Shown: piece after piece, positions 11,555 to 22,929 of the stretch
Numbering within the stretch: position 1 is the stretch's first letter
How the letters are laid out: the number at the start of each line of letters is the position of its first letter
Assembly: GCA_034387635.1 (NCBI GenBank)
Contig: JAOANU010000001.1
Location: 1-64,000 of the forward strand
Direction of reading: 5' to 3'
DNA length: 64,000 bases
Source: Rhodosporidiobolus odoratus
Taxonomy: Eukaryota; Basidiomycota; Microbotryomycetes; Sporidiobolales; Sporidiobolaceae
Position numbers and translations under genes: made by a program
The notes under the pieces: model-generated
The model's input: the letters and a program-made list of their open reading frames with translations, nothing else
What the model was told of the DNA's origin: nothing
Databases searched by the model: none

Positions 11555-13053
11555 CTACTTCTTTCCATCCTCACGCGAATCTTCCGCTCTGCCTGTATCG
11601 TTCCCGTCGATGTACCTCTCCCTCTCCTTCCCCTTCCCCCTTCTTTTCCTGTCGCACTTGCAATCCGTGTTCCCATCCACCTCATCCTTCTTTGTCTCCT
11701 CGGTTTCTCTCCCTCCCTCTCTCTCCGGCCCTGCATCCGTCGCGGCGGCATGGTCGGTGTCATGCGAAGCGGGGGTGCCGGCAGGGAGCAAGGTGGGGTT
11801 CGAGGGGCAGCCGAGGATGGTGAGGAAGCGAGACCATGACGAGGTGGACGACGCAGCCAATGTCCTGCGGCGACAGATGTTGCAGATGCACCTCGCCTGC
11901 GTCGACAAAAAGGGGGGAAGAGAAGGCGTGGGGGACAGTCTCGAAGGCGAGGCAGGGAGGAAATTCAAGGAAGAAGTAGTCGGAGAGGGCATGTCAAGTA
12001 TAGTGGTATGTTAGCACAGGTAAGTTAGAGGAAGGGGAGGGTCGAGAGAGCCCTACAGTAGACTTACCGGGGTCTTGCCAAAATCAAGTACGAGACTTGC
12101 CTCCGCCTCAGTAACGGTCGCCATTCCCTTCTCCCGTTTGCGGTCTGTGTTGTAACACGCAACGAGGGCGACCACGATTGCCAAGCAGAGTATGACCTTC
12201 TCGTAAGGCAACTTCCGGGCGGGGACCCCGAAGTCTGCGAAAACGAGAGAGAGTATAAGGACAGGCTCCCTTGCTGCGGGGTGGACAGAGGTAGACAACT
12301 CACAAGCGCCAAGTACGGCGACAATGATGAGCGCAACAGAATTTGTCCCAGACATCATCAAATCTGGTCCCAGACGGAGTCCTGAGGCAACACAGCGAGA
12401 GGGGAGTGAGCATGCATGCTCACGGGCAGGCTTGCGAAGAGGGACTGACCTTTAGCTTGGAAGGACAGCTTGACGTGCGCGTTTGTAGTTCAAGAGACAT
12501 CAGACCCTTGCAATTCTCAGAAGAAGGAGAGAAGAAGAAGGAGAGAAGAAGAAGGAGAGAAGAAGAAGGAGAGATAGTCACCTCGCGCGGCAGCTGCTTG
12601 CTGTCTTTTGTCCAAGTCGCTCTTCTTGGTGGCTTTGTGATGGTCAATCGATTATTTGTATATACAACGATCATTCACAGCCCACAGGGTATGTCAGCAT
12701 TCGAGACGAATGATGAGGATGATCAAAGGGCGAAAAATGCGTACCTAAAGCCGAGAGATCCGCTTTCTTCACCATGACGTCCGTCTTGTTGTCGCCGCCA
12801 TGGTCAATGGTTTGCCCGGCTTTGCCACCAAGGTTACCCAAGGGTTGAGCTGAGAGATGGACCATGAGCGGGCATGATACAGGAGGAGACAAGATAACGT
12901 ACCAGCATTCACACTCGACGTCCCCGCACCATTGAATCTGACTGTGGCCTCCTCGGTGCCGTACAATACCTCACGGCACCTTCCTCCCTGCTCAATCTGT
13001 TCCCTATCATGATCGTCCCCCAACTTGGCCTGAGACGCTTCCCTGGAACTCAT
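11555..13053 (-). CDS. Small membrane protein of unknown family, unit copy 2
   Basis: Second copy of the 7898-9336 gene, starting at MSSREASQAKLGDD. Substitutions include QEGRCREVSY to QGGRCREVLY and changes before the second helix (KVILCLAIVVALVACYN). Exon boundaries and both hydrophobic helices are kept. One intron is expanded by a tandem purine repeat of about 14 bp (GAGAAGAAGAAGGA-type) at 12527-12571 that is absent from copy 1. Function unknown. Confidence 0.5.
12527..12571. repeat. Purine microsatellite, three to four copies of about 14 bp
   Basis: Tandem AGAAGAAGGAGAG units inside an intron of the second small membrane-protein gene. Copy 1 of the unit has a single equivalent, so this expansion accounts for most of the 51-bp length difference between tandem units. 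Confidence 0.8.
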
Positions 13054-13681
13054 AGTCGTGTGGCGGCTTGGATTGTTTGGTGAAGGGCGAGATTGTTGTG
13101 GGAGCGAGGAGGGCGACAGAGGAAGCCGGTGAGAGTGAGCAGCGTATGAGCAAGGCTTCTACGATGAGTGTCTGCCGAAAGCAGATATATAAGAAGGAGA
13201 GCACAAGGTACGACCATTGAGACGGTCTTTGGAACACATGGACCCCGCGATCGCGGTGCTTTTGTTGTAACCTTTGGCGTGAGGGACAGATGGGACGCGC
13301 TGCATTGCCTGGTAGCGGCGCCGGGCGCCATTGAAGCGACCTGCGACCAGGAGAGATCGCTACGACGCGACAAAACGAGTGCAGCGGAAGAAAGCTCGTT
13401 AGCGCATCTGCAAAGGTGGAAATGCAGCAAGCAGGGAGATCCAGCATCAGCCTGGTCTGTGTTGTACACGCGAGAATATATATGGACGAGGGGAGGACGT
13501 ACACGAGTCGATACTTCGGTCATTTTTCCTTTCCCGCGTCAAGGTGGTGAAACATGTCTGCCAGACGAGGTGTCTGAGCACTCCCATCGGTTCGAGACGA
13601 AGAGTGATGCAACGGTACAGTACGGGAATAAGCGTCCAGCGTAGGGGAACGGTTGCTGGAGACGAAAAAACTGGGGTGCGG
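13054..13681. repeat. Gene-free block of the tandem unit, copy 2
   Basis: Near-perfect copy of 9337-9965. It precedes the third, truncated GT2 fragment. I see no gene in it. Confidence 0.6.
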
Positions 13682-14187
13682 CATGTGTGGAGGAGGCATC
13701 CTTATGGTACGAACCCATACCTCCCTCTCTTCTCGCGACTGGATTCTTTATGAGGGTGAACCCCTCACCCCTCGCTCCTTCCGGCTGACCTTCCTTGCAA
13801 TCTCGCATCTTCCCGCACTTCCATGCGATCTTCCGCCAATACTCCCTCCACACTCCAAACCTGATGCTGTAGTCGCCTACACGATGCTTGACAAATTCCT
13901 AAACCCCATCACCCTCCTCGCCGGTCCCGCCCTCGTAATCTACCTCTGCGCCCGTTCCGCCTCAGGTCAATCCCTCCCCGACGTCCTCGACCCCGCTGGA
14001 ACGTCTCTCCAAACCTCTCCAACAGGGGAAGTATATGTCTTGCCCGTGTGGAATATTGTTGTCAGTTGGGTGGTTTGGTTGACGGTGACGAGGACGCTTA
14101 AGTTGGCACCTCATTTGGTTAAGAGACCGAGGGATGTGGTTTTCGTACCGGTTTGGCTGTTGGTCAGTCTGGGTTTTCTCTTCTCTT
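13682..14187. repeat. Tandem unit, truncated copy 3
   Basis: This is the first 0.5 kb of a third unit. It breaks off inside the GT2 intron after the exon encoding PRDVVFVPVW and joins directly to the reversed GT2 3' flank at 14188. Its variants (AGGGATGTGGTTTTCG and TTGGCTGTTGG) match the right-arm gene rather than copy 2, so copy 3 and the right arm form a short local palindrome around a loop of about 0.9 kb. Confidence 0.88.
13682..14187 (+). pseudogene. GT2 fragment, tandem copy 3
   Basis: Three or so GT2 exons coding for the membrane segments (YTMLDKFLNPITLLAG to VFVPVWLL), cut at the fold-back junction. It lacks both ends of the gene and cannot encode an enzyme. Confidence 0.85.
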
Positions 14188-14247
14188 GGTACGCTACTGG
14201 ACGCGGTTACAAAGCAACGCTGCGGATTATCCGAGCCTGAATGCGGC

Positions 14248-17136
14248 CTACCATGTCCCTCTCTCATCCCTCTGAACCGCTCGAATCATAGGTGTCAACC
14301 TCGCCCCCGTCCCATCCTCTTCCTCAGCCTGCTCCATCTCTTCTTCCCTCATCCTCCCCCTCTCCATAACCTCCATCTGACCCTGACCCTGATCCCCTCC
14401 CGACATCCACCCTTCGACAACTCCCCTAACCCTCCTCTCTTCCTCCTCCTCCTCCTCCTCCTCCCTCCTCAAATGATCCTCAACTCGAAACCCCTCCCCC
14501 CCTCCCCCCCTCCCGCTCATCCTCTCCCAATCTTGGTTAACCGCCCTCCTAGCCTCTTGCAAAAACGGATCCTCGGAACAAGAAAGTCGATAGGTGGTCA
14601 TATCGCTTAGGGTAGGGAGGATCGGGACTGAGCTGGGGAGGTGGCGGGACGGGGCGGTTTGGGGAAGTGGGTGCGCGAAGCGGGAGAGGGAACTTGAGGT
14701 TGAGAGAGCTTTGGAAGCTGGGGGAGGAAGAGCGGCGTGGGAGGTTGAGGAGGGATCGGAGGAGGGGGAAGAGTCGACTCCAGCTCGGGTACCCCAACCC
14801 ACCTGTCATCATTGAAGGAACCGAGGAGAAGGCGAGAGTGGAAGGGTAGGTCAGCGGATTGAAGAGTTGGGAGAATAGAGACCGGGAGAAGGTGGATTGA
14901 GAAGGTCAACCGAGGCGGGGATCGCAGAAGCGGTGTGTGTGGCAGGGGAAGGAGAGAGAGGCGAACGGACCTCGTGTAGAGTGAAGAGAGCGTATATCTT
15001 CATCACGCTGAAATAGTAGCCAAGCTGCGAACTGGCAATGAGGGAGGATAGGAAACAGGCGGGGAGACAGAACCCGAGTCTGGCGGGTAGTCAGCATCGT
15101 TTGTCCCCGTTCAACCCAGGAGCCGACTGGAAGAGAAGAGAAAACCCAGACTGACCAACAGCCAAACCGGTACGAAAACCACATCCCTCGGTCTCTTAAC
15201 CAAATGAGGTGCCAACTTAAGCGTCCTCGTCACCGTCAACCAAACCACCCAACTGACAACAATATTCCACACGGGCAAGACATATACTTCCCCTGTTGGA
15301 GAGGTTTGGAGAGACGTTCCAGCGGGGTCGAGGACGTCGGGGAGGGATTGACCTGAGGCGGAACGGGCGCAGAGGTAGATTACGAGGGCGGGACCGGCGA
15401 GGAGGGTGATGGGGTTTAGGAATTTGTCAAGCATCGTGTAGGCGACTACAGCATCAGGTTTGGAGTGTGGAGGGAGTATTGGCGGAAGATCGCATGGAAG
15501 TGCGGGAAGATGCGAGATTGCAAGGAAGGTCAGCCGGAAGGAGCGAGGGGTGAGGGGTTCACCCTCATAAAGAATCCAGTCGCGAGAAGAGAGGGAGGTA
15601 TGGGTTCGTACCATAAGGATGCCTCCTCCACACATGCCTCTCCATGAAAATACTCCTCAAATCGCTCCTCCAAGTATTCCGCGTCCACCTCAGGACCTGC
15701 ACCAAAACGAAAGAGAGCGAGCCAGACATACATCAGCGCTATCCCAAGCCCGAATCGCGTACCCGATAGCACGGACAAATCGATGCTGAAGGGGGAAAGA
15801 AGGAGAGGAAGAGAGCGCACCTGTTTGAGAAAAGTCCAATCCGCTTTCATCGTACTCTTGAGTTCAGCCCCTTGACAAACTTGGATATAAGTCTTCCAAC
15901 CGTGCGAGACGAGCCAGCGGGTGAGGAATTTGTCATCGCCTGTGAAAGACCTCGGAAGATTGACGGAAGAGAAGGGAGAGAGAGGTCAAGTCAGTCGGTT
16001 GCGATCGCAAAGAGCGAGAGGCAAAGTGGGAAAGAGGGAAGAAAGAGAAGAGCAAGAGCTCGACGCACCCGAATTGAGATGATACTTCCCCCTCCAAAAA
16101 TCGTTAGTAAACCCATGCAGAAACTCTGGATCCTTCAAGATTCCCGTCCTATACGCCGCAGTCCTCCCACTCAGACAAGGACACCCTCCATCAAAATGCG
16201 TAGAAGCCGCAATCTCGACGTTTCGGATACTGAGTCGGAAAGCGGCCAGGGTTTCCCAGACGGTGAATTTTCCGGTGGGACTTTGGGGTAGGACGATTTG
16301 AGAGGTGCCTACGCCGCCGATTTGGGGGTCTTCGAAGCAGGCTAGGATGATAGGCATCAGGGTCGAGGGCCAGAGGGCGTCGTCGTCGGCGAAGATCTGT
16401 AATGGCGTGCGAGTTGGATCAGTTCGTTCGTCCGAAAGTGAGCAAGCATTCCCTGAGTCGCAGCGCAATCGAGTGAAGCGACGCGAAGGGAGTAGAATGA
16501 TGTCGAGATAGAAGGTGAGAGAGGACGCGTACGATCACATCCGTCAGCGTCCTTCTAACCCCCTCTGCCATCTGCACCCTCTTATTCGGCCGCTCGACCC
16601 CAAACACCCTGACTCTCCCCGTCCCATCCCGTCCCATCACGACCCCCGGATTGTTTGCCGCATCCTCGGCGTTTATTTCGTCTGCGAAAGCTTGGAGAGC
16701 GGGGAGAACGGAAGTAGCTGTGATGATTAGGATTTCGTAGGGTTGACCGATGAGCCAGGTTCGCATGGCGGTTAGGAAGTGCGAGTCTGAGTCGATGGTG
16801 GGGACGATGATCTGTAGGGGGAAGTTATGTGAGTGGCTGGGCAGGACTGGGGGCGTGGAAGGCAGAAGGAATAGCCAGGTAGCTGAGGTGAAATAGCGAG
16901 CGGACCGTGACATCCTCCCTTGCGGTATAAGTGGGTTCATTCGGTACAGGTATAGGCTTGTAGGACCACGCTGCTAGTAAGCGAATGACGAACCACAGGT
17001 AGCGGAACACGCCAATGAGGCCTAGAGGAAGGACTGGAGATGGAAAAGAGACGGGTCAACCCAAGGCAATGGTAGGAGAGCGAGAGAGAGGTGGACACTG
17101 ACAGAAGTTGAAATGTGACGAGGTGAGGTAGAGCAT
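14248..17136 (-). CDS. GT2 polysaccharide synthase, right-arm copy
   Basis: Complete mirror copy of the gene at 4802-7687, with the same exons and motifs intact (IIVPTID, FADDDALWP, DDKFLTRW, QVLRWTR and the C-terminal membrane helices). Differences in the 5' part are few. In the 3' exon it is mosaic: RRAVNQDWERM and the longer Glu run match the left gene, while QAEEEDGTG and the ending RGTW match tandem copy 2. Two apparently functional synthase genes in head-facing orientation would double dosage. Confidence 0.85.
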
Positions 17137-17352
17137 GGTTCAGTGGAGGTTGTTTGGCAGAGATGCGAGGAGGATCGAGAGGGCGACGCGGAAGAAACGC
17201 GGAAAGAGGGGCGGACGACGACGTCGAACCCAGTCAAATTCGGGGGGCGCAGCTCGAGTAGGATGTCACAGCCGATGTACGGCAGCACTCAAGTCTCTGG
17301 ACAGCTGTTGATGGCTGAGGAGAATGTCATTCAGCGGTTGAAAAGTAAATAA
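17134..17352 (+). pseudogene. Small ORF, right-arm copy, frameshifted
   Basis: Mirror of the 72-residue ORF at 4585-4803. One A is missing near 17192 compared with the left copy (GGAAGAAACG against GGAAAGAAACG), so the frame from the equivalent ATG is lost. The 3' part (LLMAEENVIQRLKSK) is unchanged. Confidence 0.4.
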
Positions 17353-17781
17353 CGGCGCCTCGACTTGGCGTGTCGTAAGTCGGGTTGGAGCATCGAGAAG
17401 CACTGTCGGGTGCTGTAGGTAGACTGAACAGATTCATTATGAGTTTAGACGAGTCGAACGAGTTCAAGATCCGCATTCAATATTCAATTCACCTTGTGCT
17501 TGCATCGCTCGTCTGACTTCGCTTGAATCCCTTGAACCACGTTCAGCAGTCTATTCTGCACTCGATCAACCCCCTACAAAGACCTCTGAACCCTCCTAGT
17601 CAGATCGACACTGTCCAACTCGATTCCCGCAGTCTCGTTCCCGCCTCGCTACAAGTCATTCCGCACTCGACTAGCGGCACATCTAGACTCCCAGTCGACG
17701 ACACTCAAGCTCGATCGTCTGTACAAGATACTCCGCATCCATCTAGAGGGGAGGGCGACCAGCAGCGAGCACGGCGAAGGA

Positions 17782-18362
17782 ATGACTGAACAGGAATTCG
17801 TCGACAGGCTCCAGGTCGCCGTAGAGGAGGAAGACGTCCTCTACGTCGTGTACTGACTGCGGGAACTAGACAAGGAAGCAATGGCTGAACGAGCAATTCG
17901 CTCTGAGCGTGCGTTCCGCACTGATTTTTGCCCCACTCTGCTGCTCATCACAGAACTCTGTGGCTATCCTGCATGTTCTGAGGACCTCGCTGTAACGTGC
18001 AGACTCGTGGAAGCAACCAAGTCCCCTCGGGACCGCCGTCTCACGTGAAGAGAACCTCTTCGGCAAGCTCATCCTCGAGCTTCTCCTTCAACATGTCGAA
18101 GAACTGCTCAAGTCCCCCGCACTCGCCACGGCTAGGCGTGAGAAGCAGTTCTGGGCCTACGAGATGATGGCTGAATGGCAACTGCACGGCAAGAGTGAAG
18201 GTGCGTTCCCTTCTTTTTCCTCCGGCTGAACCAGCGCTTTCGACTCAGTCACGCCTATCCCACGCAGCACGCGATGCTCGCTATCTGCTTTCCCTCGGCA
18301 TTGCCGACGTTGCTGAATGGATCGACACCCATCTTCCGGCGCATTCATGTATACACGAGATG
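17782..18362 (+). pseudogene. Broken ankyrin-like gene, right arm
   Basis: Mirror of the remnant at 3575-4156, with the same in-frame TGA (at 17854) after VLYVVY, the same phase-1 splice into exon 2 (DSWKQPSPLG) and the same last exon (ARYLLSLGIADVAEWI). An open stretch upstream (17630-17781, including KLDRLYKILRIHLEG) is in frame and may be an extra 5' exon absent from the intact paralogue at 29673. Confidence 0.6.
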
Positions 18363-20001
18363 ACGGGAGCAGGTCCTCTTCCTCTTCCACCGCCGCCACC
18401 GCCGGCCTCGGGCGAGTCGAACCATCCCTCGCGATTGTTCCGGTCTTCCGCTCTGACGCCTCAACCAGCCAAAATCGCTCCTTCTCCCCCTCCGTTTCAG
18501 CTTATGTCTGCCCCGCTGTCGCGCCTCAATCTCCTTCGCTAGCGCCAACCTTGGGGACATCGCCGCACCCACACCCGCACCTCCAACCGCCTCCTCCGCC
18601 TCTTCCAGCGATACCTCCCAATACTCTCTTCGCCGTACACCCGGCCTCGACCTCGACTTCGGCCTCGACCTCATCAAGCGTGCGAATCTGGCTCGTCTCC
18701 CTCCCCCCAGATATGACCCTCGCCGAATTGACCTCCCTTTTCTCCCTCCCCATCGCCGCTGCCGGAAGAGGAGAAGAAGGAGGAGGGGGCATCTCAGTCT
18801 CCTCTCTCTCCCTCCGACAAAAACCCAACTCCCCAAGCATGTACGCAACGGGGCTTTTGAACAGTTCGGAAGAGTTTGTCAAAGCTTCGAGAAGGTTACA
18901 TAAGAGTAATCTACGAGGTTTTCAAATGTACTTGAACCGGGATTCGCCTGAAGTTGGAGAGGCAGAACATCCTTGGGTCGTTGTGCACAACCTTCCTCTG
19001 ATGATGGACAAAGAGGGTTTACAGAAGTCTGTGAGGAGGACCGGATGTGGGGTTTATGGGTTCGAGGTCGTCGAGGCTATGGATGGATGTGGGGTGGTGA
19101 GTAAGATGGGGTGGATGAGGGTTGAGACGGAACAAGAGGCGGGATTGGTGGTCGAGTATTTGGCGGGTCAAAGGGTAGAGGGGCAGGCGGTACAGGTTGA
19201 ATGGAGGAAGGGAGTCCAGGTGCAGGCTGATTTTGGGGAAGTTGGAGGGGCGGACGGGCAGGGATCAGCGTCGATTCCTGATCTGTACCCCTCCCAGAAC
19301 GCTGCTGCTGCTGCAGCGGTTAGGGGCTACCCTTCGATGTACTCTTCAGCCTCCTCGTCAACATTGTCGCATTCGACCTCTCATCGGCTCGCGTATACCA
19401 ACTCGATGTCGTCGTTTTCTCCCTTCTCGTCGACTTCTCCTTCTTCTCCTTTTCGACCGCTTTGCAGAGCTCAGTCTCGCCGCTTGCCCCGCCTGCAGCC
19501 TCAGCCCTATCCCTATCCCTGTCCCTTCCCGCACGTCCTGAACCCTCACTCACAGCCGCCTTCGCGCCCGCACCTGCACCTGTACCCGCAACTGCGACTC
19601 GAGGGGCAGTGATCGACCTTACTCTCTCCCCTTCCCCTTCTCCCGAGCCTTCTCCAGAACCCTCTTCTTCCTCCATAAGCTCACCTTCATTCTCGCCACC
19701 ACCGCCACCTCTCCAAGCACGCAACCACAAGCTCCCACAAGACGAGCCTTCTCCTCTCAATGATGCGCACCAAACACAACAACAGCAACAGCATCAGCAA
19801 GAGATGAAGTATCAGTATCATCCGGGTCGAGCTCCCGCACCGCCTAGGCCTACGCCTATGCCCACGTCTATGCCTACGTCTGCGGGAGAGAGGAGAGGGA
19901 GGCAAGATGAGGGACTTGGGGAGCGAGAGAGAGAGCGAGTGGAAGAAGAGGGGGAGGGAGAGGGGAAGGGGAAGAGGCGCAGGAGGTATGCATCGAGGTA
20001 G
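18317..20001 (+). CDS. RRM-type RNA-binding protein, right-arm copy
   Basis: Mirror of 1939-3620. Two RRM-like folds (VRIWLVSLPPDMT and WVVVHNLPL with the GWMRVET strand) follow a Ser/Pro-rich N-terminus. An intron with acceptor CTTTGCAG at 19470 leads into the Pro/Ser-rich, Gln-run and Arg-rich C-terminal exon ending at 20001. Compared with the left copy it carries substitutions in the linker before RRM1 and around YLNRDSPEVGEAEHP. Both copies are open throughout, so both may be expressed. Confidence 0.6.
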
Positions 20002-20299
20002 GTGAACGGATATATGTCGAGTGCAGGGAGGGGTTGGACGACGACGGAAAGGGCGGGGGCAGGAGGGGATGAGGCACTCTTAGGCTTGGACCCGGGTAGG
20101 GTGGTGGGTAGGGGTGACACTGATGCTTTGCATTCTGGTGTTGAGAAGAGCAAAGTTGCGAAGGCATGGGCAGGCCGGCTCGGATGCGACTTTCTCTCTC
20201 TCTCCCCCTTGAACCAGATAGGCCGGTAAGTGCATAGGTCATTGCAGTCAGGCCTGAGAGACTGCTGTGCAAGAGGCGAGAACGAGGACAGTCTGTCAA

Positions 20300-20560
20300 C
20301 TACACCTCGCTTTGCTAGCTCGACTCCGCTCGCTTGGACTACTCGCCTATCGAAGTCGCATTTGTATATTCGCAAGCCCGGCCCGACCTGTCTTTAGACA
20401 CCGCAGAGCGTTGCATCGATGCACCACTTCGCTCTTGATGGCGGTTCAGGAGAATGGATTCACCAACACCGGCAGAAGCGGCAAGGCGAAGTATGACTGC
20501 GTTGGGAGTGCATTGTAAGTCTCTACGCGTCCCATACATCGTTGGCCATAGCTCTGCTTG
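20300..20560 (+). repeat. Dispersed repeat, right-arm copy
   Basis: Same element as at 1390-1640, in mirror orientation, with the core ATTCACCAACACCGGCAG. It lies about 0.7 kb upstream of the WxxW gene at 21270. The stretch 20002-21269 otherwise holds no gene I can support. Confidence 0.7.
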
Positions 20561-21269
20561 CCCTTGCCTGTGGAGCGTCTGAGAACCGCGACATCGATGC
20601 GTTCTTCAGAATTCGCCCGCTGGGGAGTGTAGACTGTGCCATTGATGCTAACAGGGATCGGGTTGCGCTTACAGCCGTCACTGCACCTGTCCCTCCCGCC
20701 CATCTTTCTTTCAGATTTCCTACTGCAGCACTTTCATTCTCTGCTTACTGCGAAGAACGCTTCGCCCATACCTTCAGCCTCTTTTTCCGCTGAATCTGGC
20801 CGTTGCGCACGACTCGGACCACACTCGACCTGTACGCACGAACAGCGCTTGTTGGCTTGCTCCGCCGAGCTCTGCGATGTCGCGCCTGGCGGCTCCGCGG
20901 AAGGAGAAGAAGGGAGAGTCTCCTATTGGTCAACAACGCACGGACGGGCGGTCGTGTGGCGGTACTCTGCACCAGGCACTGCTCCTCGTCCCCCCTTCAG
21001 ATTGCCTTCAGAATGCCACACACTTCCGTCCCTTCTCTTCTCTCTCCTCTGCAGAGACTGCCCGTCCCCCTTGAATCAGTTCTTGTCGTCTCACCAGCCC
21101 CGCTGAGCCTCTTTCGCCTAGTCTCGCCTCGCCTCGTCGACACAAACACTGGCCGGGTCTCCAATCTACAACCGGTACACTCAATCTCCGAGGACAAACC
21201 ATACAGTAGCAACTCAACGGCAGCTCACCCACTCAGCCCATACCAGCACGCCGTACTATCGTCGCTAGC

Positions 21270-22929
21270 ATGAATATGCTGACAGCCGACGGCTTGAACT
21301 ATAATACAAAGTTTCATGCCATCCTAGAAAAGCTTACCGCACGAGGTTCGCCGAGCCACGCAGATCCTCATTTCCGAGCTTTCTCATCCGCTCAGCTTCG
21401 GCACGATGCCCTTGGTAGATGGAGAGAAGCGGTCAGCAAAATCATCACTCCTCAACTTTGGGCGACCTGGCCGATCGAGCATCAAGAGAGCGTGTGGACG
21501 GCAATTCAGCACAAGTTCCAGAAGTTTAAGGATGACCAGGTTGTGAAAAAAACGCCGGAAGAAGTCAAAGAGTGGCTTGTACGTTCGGCATACCGTACCT
21601 TCAACTCAGCGGCCAGCGTCAGCTAACCATCCTCGCACTTCCGCAGGGTGTCCCGAACGACTTCACCCGCCCACTTCTGAACGTTCCTTATGTACTTTCC
21701 TCTCTGCGTCGTCGATGGACACCTGTTACTGACCCCGGCCACGACCGTCCGCAGTATGTCTACCGTGATCTCACCATCAGGGGGCAAATTCAAAGTTTGT
21801 CCCGGATAGAATTTGCGAACGGAACATCAACCTTCTCACAATGGCGCGACCGCTTCTTACACTGGCTGCAAATCTGGTCAGCCTTCGAGTCCCCGGCAGT
21901 CAGGATCGCCGCAAGACAATTGATCTGCGACAAGGTCACGAAAATCCATGATTGTGCCTCGCGAACGGCGTTTAAAGACCGCTTTAATATCCTGGTACGT
22001 ATTCAAGCAGCTTTCAGCTGAGTCTGTACTTATCACCACCTTTGCACAGCCACAAGACTTTGGTCGCTTCGGTCAAGAAGCCGTGAGGCCTATACTTTGT
22101 TCTCCATCCGGTTTATGATTCCTTGCTCTTCGCGCAAAATCGATTGTCTGTTCAGCGCCTCTGACACTGTTTTGTGCCCTCCAACAGATCGAGAAGGCCA
22201 AGTCTCTGCAGGAAGAAGGCGGGCCACCTGACTTTGGTCGACACGCTCCGGTAAGCCAGCATGAACCCTTCCCCATCTGCACAGCTATTGACTAAGATCA
22301 TGCTCATACCGTAGGTAACTAGTCCGGAGAGCCTCGAGATACTCGATATACTCTACCCTGAACGGCTCACATTCGACGACCAGGAAGAGAAACAACACTT
22401 CATCGTGAAGCAAGTGGCGATTGTGGCCACTGTCAGGAACTCTTGGCCTCGCTGGTCAGACGACACGAAGCAGAGAAACGCGACGGAATTGGAGAACATG
22501 ATGTCGCGTTTCTTGTCCGCATGGGGGAGGAACAACCCGACGCCGACAATGCGTATGCAAGCGATCGACAAGATGGTCAGCCGTGGGAGATTTCCCGCCT
22601 CTCTTTCTGTTCTGAGTGGTGTGGACTGACTCTGATGTCTTTTTCCAACTCGCAGGCGAGATGGGAAGACCTGGTCGTGTTTGCAGTATGTTTCTGTTTT
22701 TCTATTTCGCTTTGCTACTCAAAATACCGCTGCTCTCAATGGTGCGGCTGTTCACAGTTGCTGATGCGAGCTTTGTGCACAGGGACTAGCTCACATGCAC
22801 TCTACCGGAGACTCTGCCGCTTCGTCTGCCCACTCGCTCGCCCACGCTCAAATTTACCGCCGCATCTCGCACCGAACCGCTCGTCTGCACGGTACTACGA
22901 AGAAGCGGTGGGAAGCGGGGAGGTGGTGA
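21270..22929 (+). CDS. WxxW-family protein A (complete)
   Basis: Best-preserved member of an unrecognised family. Exons: 21270-21578, 21647-21691, 21755-21994, then short exons (PQDFGRFGQEA, KSLQEEGGPPDFGR), a larger exon around 22317-22575, ARWEDLVVFA, and a last exon ending at 22929. Every splice checked by eye is phase 0. Repeated module: LWATWPIEHQESV in exon 1 and SWPRWSDDTKQR in the fourth large exon, with a related HWLQIW block between them. The C-terminal signature is YRRISHRTA, then KKRWEAGRW and stop. No signal peptide, membrane helix or catalytic motif is evident; the protein looks helical and soluble. Its promoter region is shared with the left-arm copy. Confidence 0.65.

Larger units (their letters stand above)
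9966..13681. repeat. Tandem 3.7-kb unit, copy 2
   Basis: Direct repeat of 6301-9965. It carries a headless GT2 3' half and a second copy of the small membrane-protein gene. Divergence from copy 1 is a few percent over the genic part. The last 0.6 kb (13054-13681) is almost identical to 9337-9965, so homogenisation has not been uniform. Confidence 0.9.
14188..21950. repeat. Right arm of giant inverted repeat
   Basis: Reverse complement of 1-7747. The inner edge is sharp: the sequence changes at 14187/14188 from forward GT2 exon/intron sequence to the reversed 3' flank of the GT2 gene. The arm is not a simple copy of the left one. Its GT2 3' exon matches the left copy at some variant sites and the second tandem copy (9966-11345) at others, so it is mosaic. 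The spacer between the arms is 7748-14187. Confidence 0.95.

Noticed and set aside
12520..12575. CRISPR-like array
   Set aside because: The tandem units are simple purine microsatellite repeats in an intron of a eukaryotic gene.
1..21950. Mating-type locus
   Set aside because: A palindrome can mark fungal mating-type regions, but I found no homeodomain, pheromone or receptor gene here.
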